Shown here piece by piece: positions 10,989 to 25,560 of a stretch of DNA of 64,000 nucleotides. A program made the translations under genes and the position numbers. This stretch comes from Coptis chinensis. Lineage: Eukaryota; Streptophyta; Magnoliopsida; Ranunculales; Ranunculaceae. The stretch is from the NCBI GenBank assembly GCA_015680905.1, contig CM027377.1:14718501-14782500 (forward strand), read 5' to 3'. Numbering within the stretch: position 1 is the first letter of the stretch; each line of letters starts with the position of its first letter. The notes under the pieces were generated by a model. The model made no database searches, was not told where the DNA came from, and saw nothing but the letters and a program-made list of their open reading frames with translations.

Positions 10989-13268
10989 ACTTCCAAAATA
11001 AGCATATAGTAAATTAAACTAGGGATTGTTATGATTAAGTCGAGAGATTTTGTTGTAATAATCATACATGCTAATAATAATTACTATAGAGATGTAGGTT
11101 ATTGATAGGGATGATAAAGTTTGAGGCTTTAGGTTGGATCATTGTGTGAAAACCTAAAGACGACCTCTTTTTAATGAATAATTCAATTCTTGCATAAAAC
11201 TAATCATGAGGTGGATTTATTACTATCTCTATACCTTTCTCTTAATTCACTATTTTCGTATCTTAGTTTAATGTTTTCATATCTCATATTACTCTCTCAT
11301 TAGTGAATTGTTGTTTAGTCTAGATTCGTTTTAAGTACGTGCAAACAAAAGTGTTTCGAACACGACTACTCCCTTTATTCTATGATATTGATAGTATTAT
11401 AATAATTTGATATGCATGATTTAGTATTATATTGTAGAAACACTGTTTTCACATCTATCAAACCTTAGTTATCACAACGACATACAAGTTAATTAATTAT
11501 TCTTATTTTGTTATTGGTAATATACTATAATAATGTGGAAGAGTATTAATTAGTTGCTTTTGATATATGAAATACTTAAACTACAGAGTAGATAGTTGAT
11601 TCTCGATAATGTACTTGGAACACCATTTATATCGTTAGTTTAATAATTCTAAAATACCTTACTGAAAACCCTTATTGTTCTTCTATTTCTTTTTGTCCAA
11701 CATATAACACATTATGCTAATGAGACTTTTGACAACTTTGATTTTGTATTTGCAAGTTTTATAGTAAAGATCAATAAACCTAAACAAACTTGTGCAGACC
11801 GAATATGATAGAGATAAAAAGTGAGCACAAAGAAAACGGAGATTGGCTCAAGTGTTATTATGGCCTCCAAAGGTGTCTGGCAATAGAACCTTCCCATCTT
11901 TATCATCGCGATTGCAACCAGAGAAAAAACAATAAAAAAATCCAGTCACAAAAGTCAAGACCACATAAGACAATATCCATGCCCAAAGAGATTTGCCAAA
12001 TGGATCTTCCTCTTACTTGAACTTATTCTCTAGGAATGTTCTGAACGCTTATATAACATCCAAAGTGATGAAAGTCCCAGTTATTGTTAGAATACCAGTT
12101 TTGAGTAAAAACCTTGAAGTTTCTACTCCTGTGTTGCACTCTAGGTTGCCCAAGATGCTTTGTTAATTGGGATTGCCAAAAGGGGTGCCTATCAATGCTA
12201 GCCCAACATATACAAGTTAATGCTAATAAGACTTTTTACCACTTTGATTCAGTAGTCATGAGTCTTCTCCCTTAGTGATGAAGCTTGCGCCTCAAGAGTC
12301 TTCATGTAGGCATTCCTATTAACATGACATTTTCGAAATATAGCTCTTCCAACCTCATTCTTCGCCAGTTCCTACAGAGTTGCACAAAAAAATTTACAAT
12401 GGAGTTCTTCTCATTTGTGAGTTTTATATTAATATTAAATTAGTATATTACATTTTCAATTCAAATATCATTTTGTTGCAAGTTACCTTGTAACATTGAT
12501 TTCTCCGACTTCAATGACACATTCTTTTGCAGCTATCATCCCTATGGAGATCCTTGCAGCTATCATCCCTATGGAGATCCATGTAGCTATTCTTGACTTA
12601 GCTTCCTTTATATCCTATTAAAATATGTGATGAGTGCAGAGTGCATATGGATTTCATGTGTTTATATACCCTTCATGCTAGCCATGGATTCCACACACAC
12701 ATATATATATATATATATTATGTTTCTATTTCTTCAAAATTGTGTCTATACAAATAGAGATCGAATATATACCATATGGAACAATAATTCATTAGATAGA
12801 ACCACAACTAGTGATTACTAGCTAACCTCGCATGCATAAGAAATAAGAAATGTGAATAGAAAAATTCTTCTGTTATGCAAACAGAAGGTGATCAGTACAT
12901 TTCCTAATTGGTCAAAGAATCTTTCAGTACCATGATTAGAACATGGGTGCATGGACTAGAACGAACCTTAGTCACTCTACTCAGATATATGTTTATATGG
13001 ATGTAATTTTGCTCTGTTATTGATGGGTTACTATTTGAATGCTCTAATTCATACCTCTAATGCCATGTTATATAGAAACTTTTATTTTCTTATTTTTATT
13101 GTGCCATAAAAGATGTCATAGTTTGGATTTTGTCTTCTTGGTAACGCGTGTTGATCAATTCCGAAAAATCTTGTATATCCATGGTAATCTTTGGATGAAC
13201 TAATCCATGTTCTTCCACCAAGTGCAACACGTACGAAAACTTGGTATTTTGGTGTATTTTGTTGGTCA
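10989..13268. other. AT-rich intergenic DNA
   Basis: No gene could be supported. The stretch holds a 27-bp unit repeated twice in tandem at 12527-12580 (starting TTGCAGCTATCATCC), followed by a decayed third start, and a short (TA)n run near 12703-12718. Hydrophobic minus-strand reading near 11712-11906 is not recognisable as a known protein. Confidence 0.5.
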
Positions 13269-13600
13269 CTAGTTTTTGAGCCCGTTCAACGAACGGGGAC
13301 CGTTTTCATATAATTGATTTGATTTTTTTTTAATATTTTATAAATTTAATTTTTGAATTATTATATACTAAAAAGTTTTAACTATAGAATATTGTAATAA
13401 TTTAAATTTTGATGAAAACACAAATTTATATAAATATTTAATGTGTCCAATATTAACGGGGACCATTTTCATATTTTTTTTTAATTTATTTTTTAAAATT
13501 ATTATGTGTCAAAAATTTGAACTCCAAAATATTTGAATGATTCAAATTTTGATCAAAACGATTTTTTTTTTTAAATATTCAATGTGTCCCATATTTTACC
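13269..13600 (-). mobile_element. Helitron 3' terminus with subterminal tandem repeat (GTTC-hairpin family)
   Basis: On the minus strand the element ends in CTAG followed by host T, and 8 bp inside lies the hairpin CCCGTTC-AAC-GAACGGG (13281-13297). This is the standard Helitron 3' end: a short GC-rich hairpin roughly 10 bp before CTRR. Inside it, two tandem copies of a roughly 160-bp AT-rich unit begin with ACGGGGACC (about 13292 and 13455). The 5' end of this element was not found, so only the terminal part is annotated. Confidence 0.7.
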
Positions 13601-16600
13601 ATTTTTGTTTTAATATTTAAAAACTGTCATAAAAGAAACTAACCGTCATTGATATCGAATGATTTGAATTCCCAAATTTTAGTTTAGAAATTTCAATCAT
13701 CTATCATACGAACCACATACTAAGCTCATACATAAACTCTCTACGATCAGGTGCGTTATATTAAATTGTTATGAAAAATATTCATAACTATGCATAGTTT
13801 ATGAAATATTTAAGTAATTTTTACTTACGGAAAGTGAAGATCATATTGAAAAGATGTATGATAACACACCATTTTAAATACGAAATTATACTTGTCAAAC
13901 TAATATTTTCTGATGGTTTGAGGGATTTTAAGGTTGTACGTATAAGGAGATGAGAGAGAGTACCAATTAACTTTTGAATCAAGTGGAAGTCCATGATCAA
14001 TGTTGCAAACAGTAAGCTTTATGAGATATATGTAGGGGTTGGGAGGAGAGATTATTGATGTTTGTTTATGTGTAAATAAGGGTAGCCCATTCTATGTTTT
14101 AGTTAAATAGCTAAGGTTAAAAGGTTTGGTATGGCACTCAGTCATGAATGAAACAATACAGATCACATGAGATACTGAAAAGTTTCCTTCATTAGATATA
14201 TGACAAAGGCTTTATTGAATGCACTATTTCCACTACTAACATATTGAGTGATTTCATAGAAATGGTTCAAAATTTTAGTAGTCAAGAGAGCTTTGTAACA
14301 TCTTATCTGGGGCTTCTGGGCTACATTGCTTTAGTTGCCCTCACTTTGTTCGAAGGATACTACCATGATTGACTACTACGTACAGTACTATCTTACAATC
14401 TTGAAACTGTACCCTTTGGATTTACACATTGGTTCCCTTGGAAAATTGTCATTGAACATATTATTAGAAACACAAAAATGAATTGCCATTGAACATATCA
14501 ACTGAAACACAAAAATATGTCAAATATTCGTCATATTCAACTACATATTTCTCTTTCACATACAGAGCAACACATGTACATAACTAATAAATGATCTCAA
14601 CAGTAGTCATAAACTCTCTAACACACTCCGACCAAAAACTCATTCAAGTGTACATTATTTTTAAAATATTAAACACCATATCGTAGTCTAATCATCCTCT
14701 ATGGTATACCACACAATTGCTTTCTACATTAATCCTTCATAGTTTGGCACTTTCATTATGACCATAAATAGTTGTAATCTGTTGTGCCCCTCGAATGTAG
14801 CCATGTGATCGACGCTATCTTTGTATCCCTAGAGTCCAATTACGCGGTTTAAAATTCAAATTGCACGACTACCAAATTTAGTATTCTCAGCCATGCTTCA
14901 TTTGAGCAATTAGCTAAACATAATGGGAAATCTGAGTATAAAAAAAACATAAAGATAGAAAACAAACTTACTAATACTTCCTTACCATTCAAGGCAAAAC
15001 CCAAAGTGGACCCCTACCAAAACTAACACATGATATGCAATCAAAGGGGAGACGAGTGTGTGAGGGGCATAGTAACGCTTTTTTTTTCAAAACTTTTGTA
15101 GGGGTAAAACCTCGTAGTTTCAGAAAATCTTATACTGATAGTCATATAACATATAAGTATATAACATAGTAATTTTTCCAAACCCCATGTCTTTATCCTT
15201 GTATGCATTGATATTGATAAAGATATGTTTAATATGAGTAGATTGTCATAAGTGCATAATGAATAAATTGTTATGTAATTTTTTGAGCATGTAGCCCTTG
15301 GTGCTTCTTAATGTGGTGAAATATTTAATCCTAGCACCAACGTAGTATGTTTTGTCTTTGAGCATACATGAGTAGTTTTAGTCTTCTAGACTTAAGTAAC
15401 ACATTTTAGAAGTAATGCCCTATAGCCTAATTATATCACATCACACTATGTACATCCAAATTTCAGAATATTAGACTTTAGTAAAGGACGTTGTTGGTTG
15501 CTATTCTTAAAACAACTGGCATAGAAAGAAGAAAGCAAGTATTGTATACTAAGACAAACCTTTCTATACTAGACATATATGATATGGTAACACAACCACA
15601 ATCTCCTAAAAGTGGAACTGCAATATATGAGTATGTTTATACTATGGCATGTTTAGGTGGCTTTCATGAGGTTTGGTTTGATAGGATCTTATCAATCTAA
15701 TTAATATCATATTGTACTAATCAAATGCTAGAATAAAGATCACTATGGCGATTTTTAATTTCCTTTAGTGGATAATTGTGCTATTATATGGATATGCACC
15801 ACATCATATATCCCCTAAATTTGTGACACTAATACATTCCTACTGAACAAAATGCCTAAAAGGAAAAACAACAACTATCTACTGAAAATATGCCTAAAAG
15901 AAGAATAACCATAGTTTTACACTGTCAACTTAGCATAGAGGATACCAAGTAACCTTATAACAAAGTAGATGTAATTGATCGAAAGGGATTACAAAACCTG
16001 TAAAGATTACGCTCATTGTGCCAAGGTTAGCCTGGAGATTTCTCTCTGGTGGTGTGACATGTATCGAGTTGAGCGACAACCCTTTAAATATCGATCTGCA
16101 ACCAAACTCACATTTATAAGGCTAGCAACCTTTTATGAATATATGTTCACCCCCATATTCTCACAAATGAAACTTTAAAAAGACTACGAATAGGCAAACA
16201 TTAATCAAGCAATTTCAATCATGAACTAAACAACCCTTAGAACAAAACAAAACAAAAACACTATTACAATTTCTCTTACCGAGTTCGAAAAGCGGTTATT
16301 ATATACATGTCAATGTAACTTGCAAGAAAACAACTACCAAAGCAAAACACACTAAATCAATACTTCTTATCCAAAAGTAAGCATACCGTGTAAGAACCCT
16401 GGGTGCCAATGATCCAGTTTATGCAATAGGCATATTTTTTATCAGAGGCAATAGGCATATAACTTGCACAAACATTGGCCAAACCAGCCCACCATTGAAT
16501 GGTCTGATTTTCCACAAAATAGAATCCTGATTCCTGAGATTGACCTTGGTCAAGAGTCAGATCTAAAGTTCCTACATTAGATCACACTGAATGATGTTGA

Positions 16601-16658
16601 GTGTCTAGTCAACATCAATAAAAAAAAGTGAAGACAACATAAGATTTTTTTCATAAAT
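13601..16658. other. Intergenic or Helitron-internal DNA
   Basis: AT-rich sequence with no ORF longer than about 70 codons and no recognisable domain. It may be the inner part of the Helitron ending at 13269, but no second terminus was found to prove it. Confidence 0.4.
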
Positions 16659-16890
16659 CTATCTAATAAAACAGAACTATGTGGGGCCCGAAGGATCCCA
16701 TCCAATGATTGTTATTCATTTTCAGCAAAATATGACTTGGCGGAATCTAGGTGTTTGAAGAGGAGTGCATCCAGTTTGCTATCCCATTCAACATCCAATT
16801 TACTTTTTGATGGGACAACACATTGATGGACTATTTGGCTATATAAATGAGTAAGAGATTACAGTGCCGTACAGCACGGGCACACCCTAG
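16659..16890 (+). mobile_element. Complete 232-bp non-autonomous mini-Helitron
   Basis: The 5' end starts TCTATCTAATAAAACAG after host A (16658). The 3' end is the hairpin GTGCCGTACAGCAC (about 16864-16877), then GGGCACACCCTAG, then host T (16891). The A/T flanks, 5' TC and 3' hairpin plus CTRR are the full set of Helitron end features. Both ends match the large minus-strand Helitron at 24393-37911: the 5' segment shares TCTATCTAATAAAACA, then a TGTGGG(G)CCCG core and a CCATCCA block. It encodes nothing and looks like a deletion derivative. Confidence 0.9.
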
Positions 16891-17294
16891 TGTCATACGA
16901 AACAGGACAAAGAAATTAGAGAAAGTTGGTATGAAATAGTAACCCATGGAATAAGAGGTTTATAAGTTCACCTAATGAATTAGATCATTCTTAATTAATT
17001 TCCTATTGTTATTTTTTTTTACACTACTATAGGAAATAAAAACGCAATCTTCTCTCCGGCTTCTAATGCAGTATCATCAAATGACTATTCCAAAGATACA
17101 CACATAGTATTTCTGCAAAAAAAACATGTATACAATTTTAGTGGTAAGTTCTTCTTTGCAAAAAATCAAATAGTAATAGAGCCTTACAATCAATTGCAAA
17201 GGAATTTCCAACGCAAACAGAAAATCTTAATAAGAATATTACAAAAAACATTAAGTATTATGATGTTGATAAGTTTAATTATAAGAACAGTACC
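16891..17294. other. Intergenic or element-internal DNA
   Basis: AT-rich, with homopolymer runs. No gene or terminus could be supported. Confidence 0.4.
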
Positions 17295-18060
17295 TTAATC
17301 AAATTGCTTGAAAAACCTCCTTATATACAATGTTCTGTGTATATCCTTTTGGCTCATCGTCTTCCCTTTTTATTAGAAATTTTAGTCCCTGTCTAGATGT
17401 TGTTCTTGAAACAACCACATATAATTGGCCATGAGTGAAAATTGGTCATGGTAAATAAACACCAACATGGTTGAAAGTTTGTCTCTAGCTCTTGTTTATA
17501 GTCATTGCATAGTACACTCTGATAGGAAATTGTTTTCTCTTGAAGACAAATGGTCACTTGGTGTCACTCGGAGACAGGATGATTCTTGGAATGTAATTTG
17601 GATCTCCTATATTAGTACTGTTATAATTTTTGCTTCAATAACTTTGGATCCCAACCTAGTCACAATCAACCTAGTTCCATTGCAAAGGCCTGCCACTCTG
17701 GTTCAAATTCCGCATTAACATTATGGGAACACCAATTTTCAGCTCAATTAATGTTATGGTTTGGCACTCCAAAAAATTGAAAAGTATTCAAAAATTCTGT
17801 AAGATAGAAAACGTCTTGTTCAGCAACTTTCCTGCCAAACAATTAAATAATCTTATAAGAAATGTAAAACAGTTATTTATTTATTTATTTGATGTGCTAA
17901 CCTTATATGGGACAAAGTGAGTCTGCACTCAAATAACTCTGTAACTCTCCTGGCAGTGATGAAATAATATATGAGTTAATTTCATCAACTGTTTCATTCT
18001 TAGGGGCCAAGATGCTTCTTGCCTTGAGGTACTTAACCGAGTTGTGATTTTTGGCAAAAT
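17295..18060 (-). pseudogene. Helitron helicase C-terminal fragment (Pif1-type)
   Basis: Minus-strand sequence encodes, in several frames, the C-terminal half of a Pif1/Helitron helicase. Around 17910-18040 it reads KARSILAPKNETVDEINSYI and SSLPGELQSYLSADSLC. Around 17700-17830 it reads ELKIGVPIMLMRNLNQ and [20 protein letters not shown]. The end reads FFKQFD with a stop at 17295-17297. Several frameshifts interrupt it. Its wording differs from the helicase at 26415-28094, so it comes from another Helitron family, possibly the one whose 3' end lies at 13269. The enzyme would unwind DNA during rolling-circle transposition. Confidence 0.75.
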
Positions 18061-19187
18061 CTAGATAAATAGTTGACACATCTTAAATTAGATTTTTTTT
18101 TTTCAATTAGCTAGAAGTTATTGTATTCCAAAAGGAGGCCACTTCTTGGTCTATATATAATTTTCATTGGGTATAGAGCAACTATAGTAAGTTAGTAACT
18201 ATATACAACTCGTAAAAATAAATTTTAAATGAGCAATGGACTTACACCATACATTCTTTTATAGATTTTAGAATTGATAGCTATATGTTGACTATAAGAG
18301 AAGGTGATTACATGTAATCTTGATCAAGTTTTTCATGGGCACAGATATATCATACACTTTAATTTTCTCGATGCCCATAGAAAATAACATATGTTTTGAC
18401 GAACATTGAGATGAGCAAACTGAACTTTTGTTATCTCGGTAGTAACAGGTTTTGTCCGAGCAGCCCATGTCTGCCTATGTTTGCCTTCATGAAGGGGTGA
18501 ACCATATACATGATTAACTACTCAATGGTATGCATATTGATTTTTGGTCTGGTCTCATGGTGATAGGAAGTTACTGAAATCTTAATTGAACATTTTGTAG
18601 CAACTCTGTACCTCTGTGGTATACATTCTAGGCCCTGGCATATCTCTAACAGGGGAGCTCACGATGTATGAGCCCATAGATTAGCTGCACTGGATGCGGA
18701 ACAATGAGCCTGCATAATTTTGTTGTGTAGGCAATGGTTCTTCATAATTGAAGTCTGCTGCTATGCGTATTTGAATGAAATTAGTGATCATCTTGGATGT
18801 ATTCTCATCTATTTAAAGAGACCTACTCAGCCAGGACTGCTGCTGCTTCAGCAGCAACACTTCCCTTGGTGGAATTTGCAAATGTTCTCCCAATTTGACC
18901 ATTTAGACAACGCCTTACAACTGGCAAGCCATCTCATTTGACATAACATCCATAAACATTAAGCTTGCTAATATAACAAACTTGCCTTTCTCCATTTGCT
19001 CTGTTATCTTTGACCTCGGTCGAGGAAATCACATACAATTTAAGGTACTGATCGCCTACATTCATCATATTTAGATGTTAGTTACATTCAGAAGATAGCA
19101 TAAACAGCAGGAAGTAAGACTAATTCCATTTCTTAAAGGATAAATCATTGTTTAAATACCAATTATAGATAAGCAGCAAAATTGGTA
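18061..19187. other. Possible Helitron-internal DNA, unidentified
   Basis: Minus-strand pieces such as LNVYGCYVK and GQIGRTFANSTKGSVAAEAA at about 18840-18960 look protein-like, but I do not recognise them. They sit where the more N-terminal part of a minus-strand Helitron protein would be expected. No reliable gene call. Confidence 0.3.
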
Positions 19188-19260
19188 TTAGATTTTTGGA
19201 CCCGTTCAACGAACAGGACCTATTTTTATATGATTTTTTCCATTTTATTATTATGTATAA
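19188..19260 (-). mobile_element. Helitron 3' terminus (GTTC-hairpin family), second copy
   Basis: The minus strand ends in CTAA followed by host T. The imperfect hairpin CCCGTTC-AAC-GAACAGG (19201-19217) lies about 12 bp inside, and the following AT-rich sequence resembles that next to 13269. Only the 3' end is certain; the other end may lie near 24391, immediately beside the next Helitron. Confidence 0.6.
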
Positions 19261-21669
19261 AAAATGTTACTTCCAAACTATATTAAATGTGGGTTGTATA
19301 CAAATGTGGAGTTAAGTGATAAGCCCATTTGGTAATCTGTAATACGAAATTGACACATACAGTCCGATTTTATCGCTTAGGCCCATAGCGCACTTTTTAG
19401 GGCTATAATACATCTTAGACATAGCCCATAATAAAGTCTATTAACATAACCCATTTAATTGTGGTTTAGTTTAATTTTTTAATGAAAATGTGTCATTGGT
19501 TTATTTATTAAGACATTTTTGTTGATGTATAAACTTGCACTTACTGAATCGTTAAGTTGTGATGGAAGAAGAATCAAAGAATTATTACAAATAGGTTTGC
19601 AACTTTGTATAATGTTGTTTGAATATGCTGTAACATTGTTTGAACAAAGTGTTAGAGTGTATTTTGTATGTATGAATAGTATATCCAGCCAAAAAAATGT
19701 ACGAACAACGTCAAAAGGCCAAAGTCTTCTAAATATGTATGTATTTTACGAAAGCCCAAACTTTGGCCCATAGTCTATTAATTCGTTGGAGTTTTGTGAT
19801 GGTGTAGTCATCTAAACATCGAGTTGTCCATAAAATGGTTTTGGCCTCATTGTTTATTTTTTAAAAAAACCCAATGCATTTATATAAAGTTTTCGATTTT
19901 CCGTTAATTATTTTTTGAGTTAAGTTAAGTATAGTTGCATCCAGTTTAATTAAGTGTTTAGGTTAGTTCAATGTATTTGATCTAGTTTCCAATTTTTTGT
20001 TACATAATACACGTGAACTGAGATTTAATTGTTCAAACACAAAAAAAGAGGAAGTTGTGACGTTCTGAAGTTTGTTTTGGTGAAAGTGTAGAAGTTTTTC
20101 CCTCATCGTTTTTCTTAACCTTAATAACTTTGAAGAAATGAAGAGCATTCAAGAACTTTATGATGAAGGAATTTCAAGTGGTCGGAATGTGAATACTAAA
20201 AAAAGACAAAGAAGAATTTAGCAGTAAAAGTTGTTGATAGGTAATTGTTTTTTATCATATAATTTTTTTGCTTTGTTTATAGTATAATTAATATCTTTTG
20301 TTTTATATTTTAGATACCTGTTTTGATTAACTTCTTGAAGATGGTTAGATTAGTTCTTCAAGTGATCCTTGGGTGTTGTTCTATGATATTGATTAGCTAA
20401 GGGTTATTTATTTTTGTTTGTTGTTTAAGCGATTTTGTCATGCCCTAGGATAGGTGTGATAGTTGGATTTGCTTACAAATGCATTAGAGAAGGGCATTGT
20501 ATATTGATGACATGGCTTTATGCAATTGGAAGGGATTATTGATCCATTCGCACTTCCATCAGGGAAATTGGTTAATTTTTTTTGGCAATTGAACAGAAGT
20601 AGTTAACATGCCTTTTGCTTATTTATTCCTTGTGGGCTTCCTATTTGTAGTGTGTGATGATTTGTATGGAGTTTCTTCACATTGTTAGTGATGCATACGT
20701 ATGTACCCTACTCACTCACTGGTGGTCATATCTAGGTCCATACAGTCCTAAAATGTTTGTGTTACAGATTGGGTTGGTCATAGGCTTTCTTTCCCCTTTT
20801 AATTTCTCTGTGTGTGTGTGTGTGTTGTTGTATAAACCCTTTAAACCACATTCTTAGGTTATTCTCTTTATATCACTTATTTGTCGTATCTTTCTCTTTC
20901 TCCTAATTTCTGTTTTGGCTGAATTGAATATTTGATGTTTGATTTGACAGGTTTAGTAGTAAACCTGCATCAGGAGTAATATGTCAGAGTATGGATTTGG
21001 AAGACAAATGTGTGGCTGTTGCAAACACAGAAATGGATAGCAAAGTCACATATGCTAGCTGCTAAGGTAGCTGTGGATATTGTTAAGAAATACCAACTGC
21101 TGTTTTGTTAGTTTTAAAAACTTGGTCTTAGTTTTTTTGTTTTTGGAGGGCATTTTTTTTTTGTTTTGAATTGTAATATGTCTTGATACTTTGCAAGTTT
21201 GTGTGTTTCGGTTAGTTGAATTATTTTCTAGCTTATGGTGATCACAGTGTAATTTTTCCTATCCTTTTTCTCTCTTTGAATATTCATTTCCCTCTATTAG
21301 ACCTGTTAGACTCAGTGAATAGTTATTTTGTTTTGATATTGTTCTATTGCTCTGTAGTAGAATTGCAAACTCTTGACTGAAACACAAAAACCTCTTCAAC
21401 TTGCTTCATTGGTTCCAACGGTGGCAGCCGTGGAATTTGCTATTGGGTAAGCCATTTTCGTTATTACTTTCTGAGTCCGAGCGACTATTACTGTAGAATT
21501 TATTAATAGCATTCAAGGTTAAACACGACTCCTAGAGAGTTACAAAATATGAAGTTCTGTTCTCGTTTCATTATCTTCTTTCCTTTTTTACTTGGCAGGG
21601 GCATGGCCTTTCTTGGCTGGGCGCATCCTATTCTAAAGTCCTTTCCTAAACAACTTCTAATGTTTCTAA
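19261..21669. other. DNA with exon-like but unassigned pieces
   Basis: No gene can be named. At about 20950-21110 an exon-like plus-strand segment reads SMDLEDKCVAVANTEMDSKV, with AAKVAVDIVKKYQLLF in another frame; it is preceded by a plausible acceptor TTGACAG and followed by a T-rich 3' region. A (GT)n run lies at 20809-20824. Given the captured fragments just downstream, these may be further host-gene pieces. Confidence 0.35.
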
Positions 21670-22017
21670 ATGAGATTGAGTTCCACGGATATGCGGGATA
21701 GAAAGATGTTATTTCTTTGCTATTCTATCTATTTGTGCATCAAGTTGAAGAAAGTCTCAATCTATAATGAAGAAAAGATAGTAGCTCGTCGTTTTATAGG
21801 CTTTATCATATTAAGTCGGAAGAGTTTAGGTAATACTTTCAAAGTGACTCTCGACAGTAGAATCGTGGTTATTCAGGAAGAATCGCAGCAATTCCCCAAT
21901 CCTAACGAAGTAGTTCTTCCATAATCCAATGAACAACAATGATTACTTAGGATCAGCTTGCAAATTTGTGGCATCATAGTAGAATCATTACCAACAGCAC
22001 GCTGTGCGCCTAAGTGC
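21670..22017 (+). pseudogene. atp4: Nuclear copy of the 5' part of mitochondrial atp4
   Basis: The translation follows the N-terminal half of plant mitochondrial ATP4 (ORF25, the b-type stator subunit of F1Fo ATP synthase). It starts at the ATG as MRLSSTDMRDRKMLF and continues VSIYNEEKIVARRFIGFIIL, SRKSLGNTFKVTLDSRI, IQEESQQFPNPNEVVLP and, after a stop, LLRISLQICGIIVESLP and TARCAPKC. It ends abruptly at 22017 and the reading changes to a PPR-like sequence. A frameshift lies near 21745 and a stop near 21922. Plant atp4 normally lies in mtDNA and is about 190 codons, so this is a partial organelle insert with no function. Identification rests on motif memory, but many blocks agree in order. 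Confidence 0.85.
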
Positions 22018-22167
22018 ATTTATGACGACCATGAGGCTTCGAGCTACCAGCCAGATTTGTGGACTTATAATGCTATGTTATCAGTCTATGGGCGCTATGG
22101 AAAGGCAACTGAAGTGGAAAGGCTTTTTAAGGAATTGATGCAGTTACATATAGTAATAGGAAGTTAA
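22018..22167 (+). pseudogene. PPR gene fragment (EMB1270-like) fused to the atp4 copy
   Basis: Immediately after the atp4 homology the same frame encodes SSYQPDLWTYNAMLSVYGRY, then GKATEVERLFKELM, a single pentatricopeptide repeat with the usual W-T-Y-N-A-M helix and A-x-x-L-F-K-E-L helix. The words resemble the EMB1270 (At3g18110-type) PPR family, which binds organelle RNA. Only one repeat or so remains, out of many expected. It ends in a non-PPR tail and stop at 22165-22167. It cannot fold as a working PPR protein. Confidence 0.7.
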
Positions 22168-24014
<1,847 letters not shown>

Positions 24015-24392
24015 GATTGTTATTCAGTTGAGTTTTTGTTCACTACCTCAAAATACTAAAAGTTCAATATCTGATTTTGCACTAATTCCAGCACGATATA
24101 CAATTGCGGTTCTGTGGCAGATCAAACATCTGGTTCTTGCTAATATTGCATTGAAGGGTATTGGAGGGTTTTTATTTATCTTCGGCAGTTCTTTCGGAGC
24201 TTTTATATTAGATTGGGATTTGGGGAGGTTATAGAAAATTAAGAATATATTAGGGAGAATTAAGCAAATCTAGGGAGGTGTTTCTAATTATTAGCACCTC
24301 CTTTTTTTTAGGAGTCTATGAGAATGCCCGGTTTGGAAAATAGAGTGATATAGTGAAAAGAGAGATAAGGTGCGAGCTTTTATATATATATA
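24015..24392. other. Edge region between gene fragments and the large Helitron
   Basis: No gene. A (TA)n tract at 24380-24392 abuts the Helitron 3' end. It may hide the 5' terminus of the Helitron whose 3' end is at 19188. Confidence 0.35.
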
Positions 24393-25124
24393 CTAGGGTA
24401 TGCCCGTGCCGTACGGCATTGATAGAGTCGCCTGCGACGCTAACTTTGTAGAAGCAGCCTAAACCCCGTTTTGATTCTATTATACTGGATATTGTTCCAT
24501 TTATGGTCAAGAATGATTATTAGGTTGAGAAACTCGACATCACACTAACGTGAACCACCTAAGGGGTAATTTGGATAAAACCTCCCCATTATTTTATGAC
24601 TTTCCAATGTTTTGGATCATGTTAAAAGGCTGCAAAGACAATTCTCATTCAATAAATCCGGTAGTGATTTGCACAGATGTTCTAGACTCATTCATCTAAA
24701 TGGACTTAAACATGGAAGAACACCAATTAAACCAAATGAAATAAGAACAATATGAGAAACATATAAATAATCAGACTCCCACAAGTGGTTTGAATGAGGA
24801 CATCAAAACAGTAAAAAAAGAGCACCCACAAAAGTACGCCAAGTACAAAAAAAGTAGCAAAAGTACAGATAACATTGTTGACAATCATAACTCTTCCAGA
24901 AACCCCATCCTCATTCGCCAATGTCAAGGTCATTATCATAAATCCCAAGCCTTAAGGAAACTTCATCGAAAAAGTATGTAATTATCTGTTTTAAATTCGT
25001 TAAATAGAGTGAGTAGGAAATACTATATATAATGAAGGGAAGAAGAAATTGACAATTTAGAAGTGAAACAATGAACGATTGTATTCACCTCTAGACTCTT
25101 TTTAAGTTTTGGAACAAGCAAATA

Positions 25125-25560
25125 TGTAACGCCCCAAAACTCAAACAATTACAAACCTATGACACGTGGTTTTATAGTAAAATTTTGCCAAACATCTCCT
25201 CGTATTTTTGACATTTTATAAATATAAACTGTCATAACCTGAAAATCACAATCATATATTTCTCATTGGTTAATCCGGTTACTTAACCGTCTCGACGGAT
25301 GATGAGCGATCAAATAATTGGCTTACAAAAATGAGAGCACTTCAACATTATGACTTTAATACGCCAAAGTATTTGAATGTCGACTAATGCCGGATCATCA
25401 AAGCACCTCATTACAAAGTCATTACCAAAACACAAGTAAAATACATACATTCGAAGTCCCATAACTATCAAAAGGTCTACACACCCTTAACAAATGATAT
25501 TTACAATGTATACATATACCATATTTCCTAAAGTTTCCATTGGGGTAGTTCCATAAACGC
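25125..25560 (+). repeat. Partial gypsy-type LTR inside the large Helitron
   Basis: The stretch starts TGTAACGCCCCAAAAC and runs in parallel with the first roughly 370 bp of the LTR at 60551. Shared blocks include ACAAACCTATGACAC, ACTTAACCGTCTC and CATAACTATCAAAAG-like text. No matching LTR end was seen before the helicase at 26415, so this is a fragment. Confidence 0.6.

Noticed and set aside
12700-12720. (TA)n run as a promoter element
   Set aside because: It is a simple repeat with no gene downstream.
18770-18960. Possible RPA-like or other Helitron-associated protein piece
   Set aside because: No motif could be matched; only the neighbouring helicase fragment is supported.
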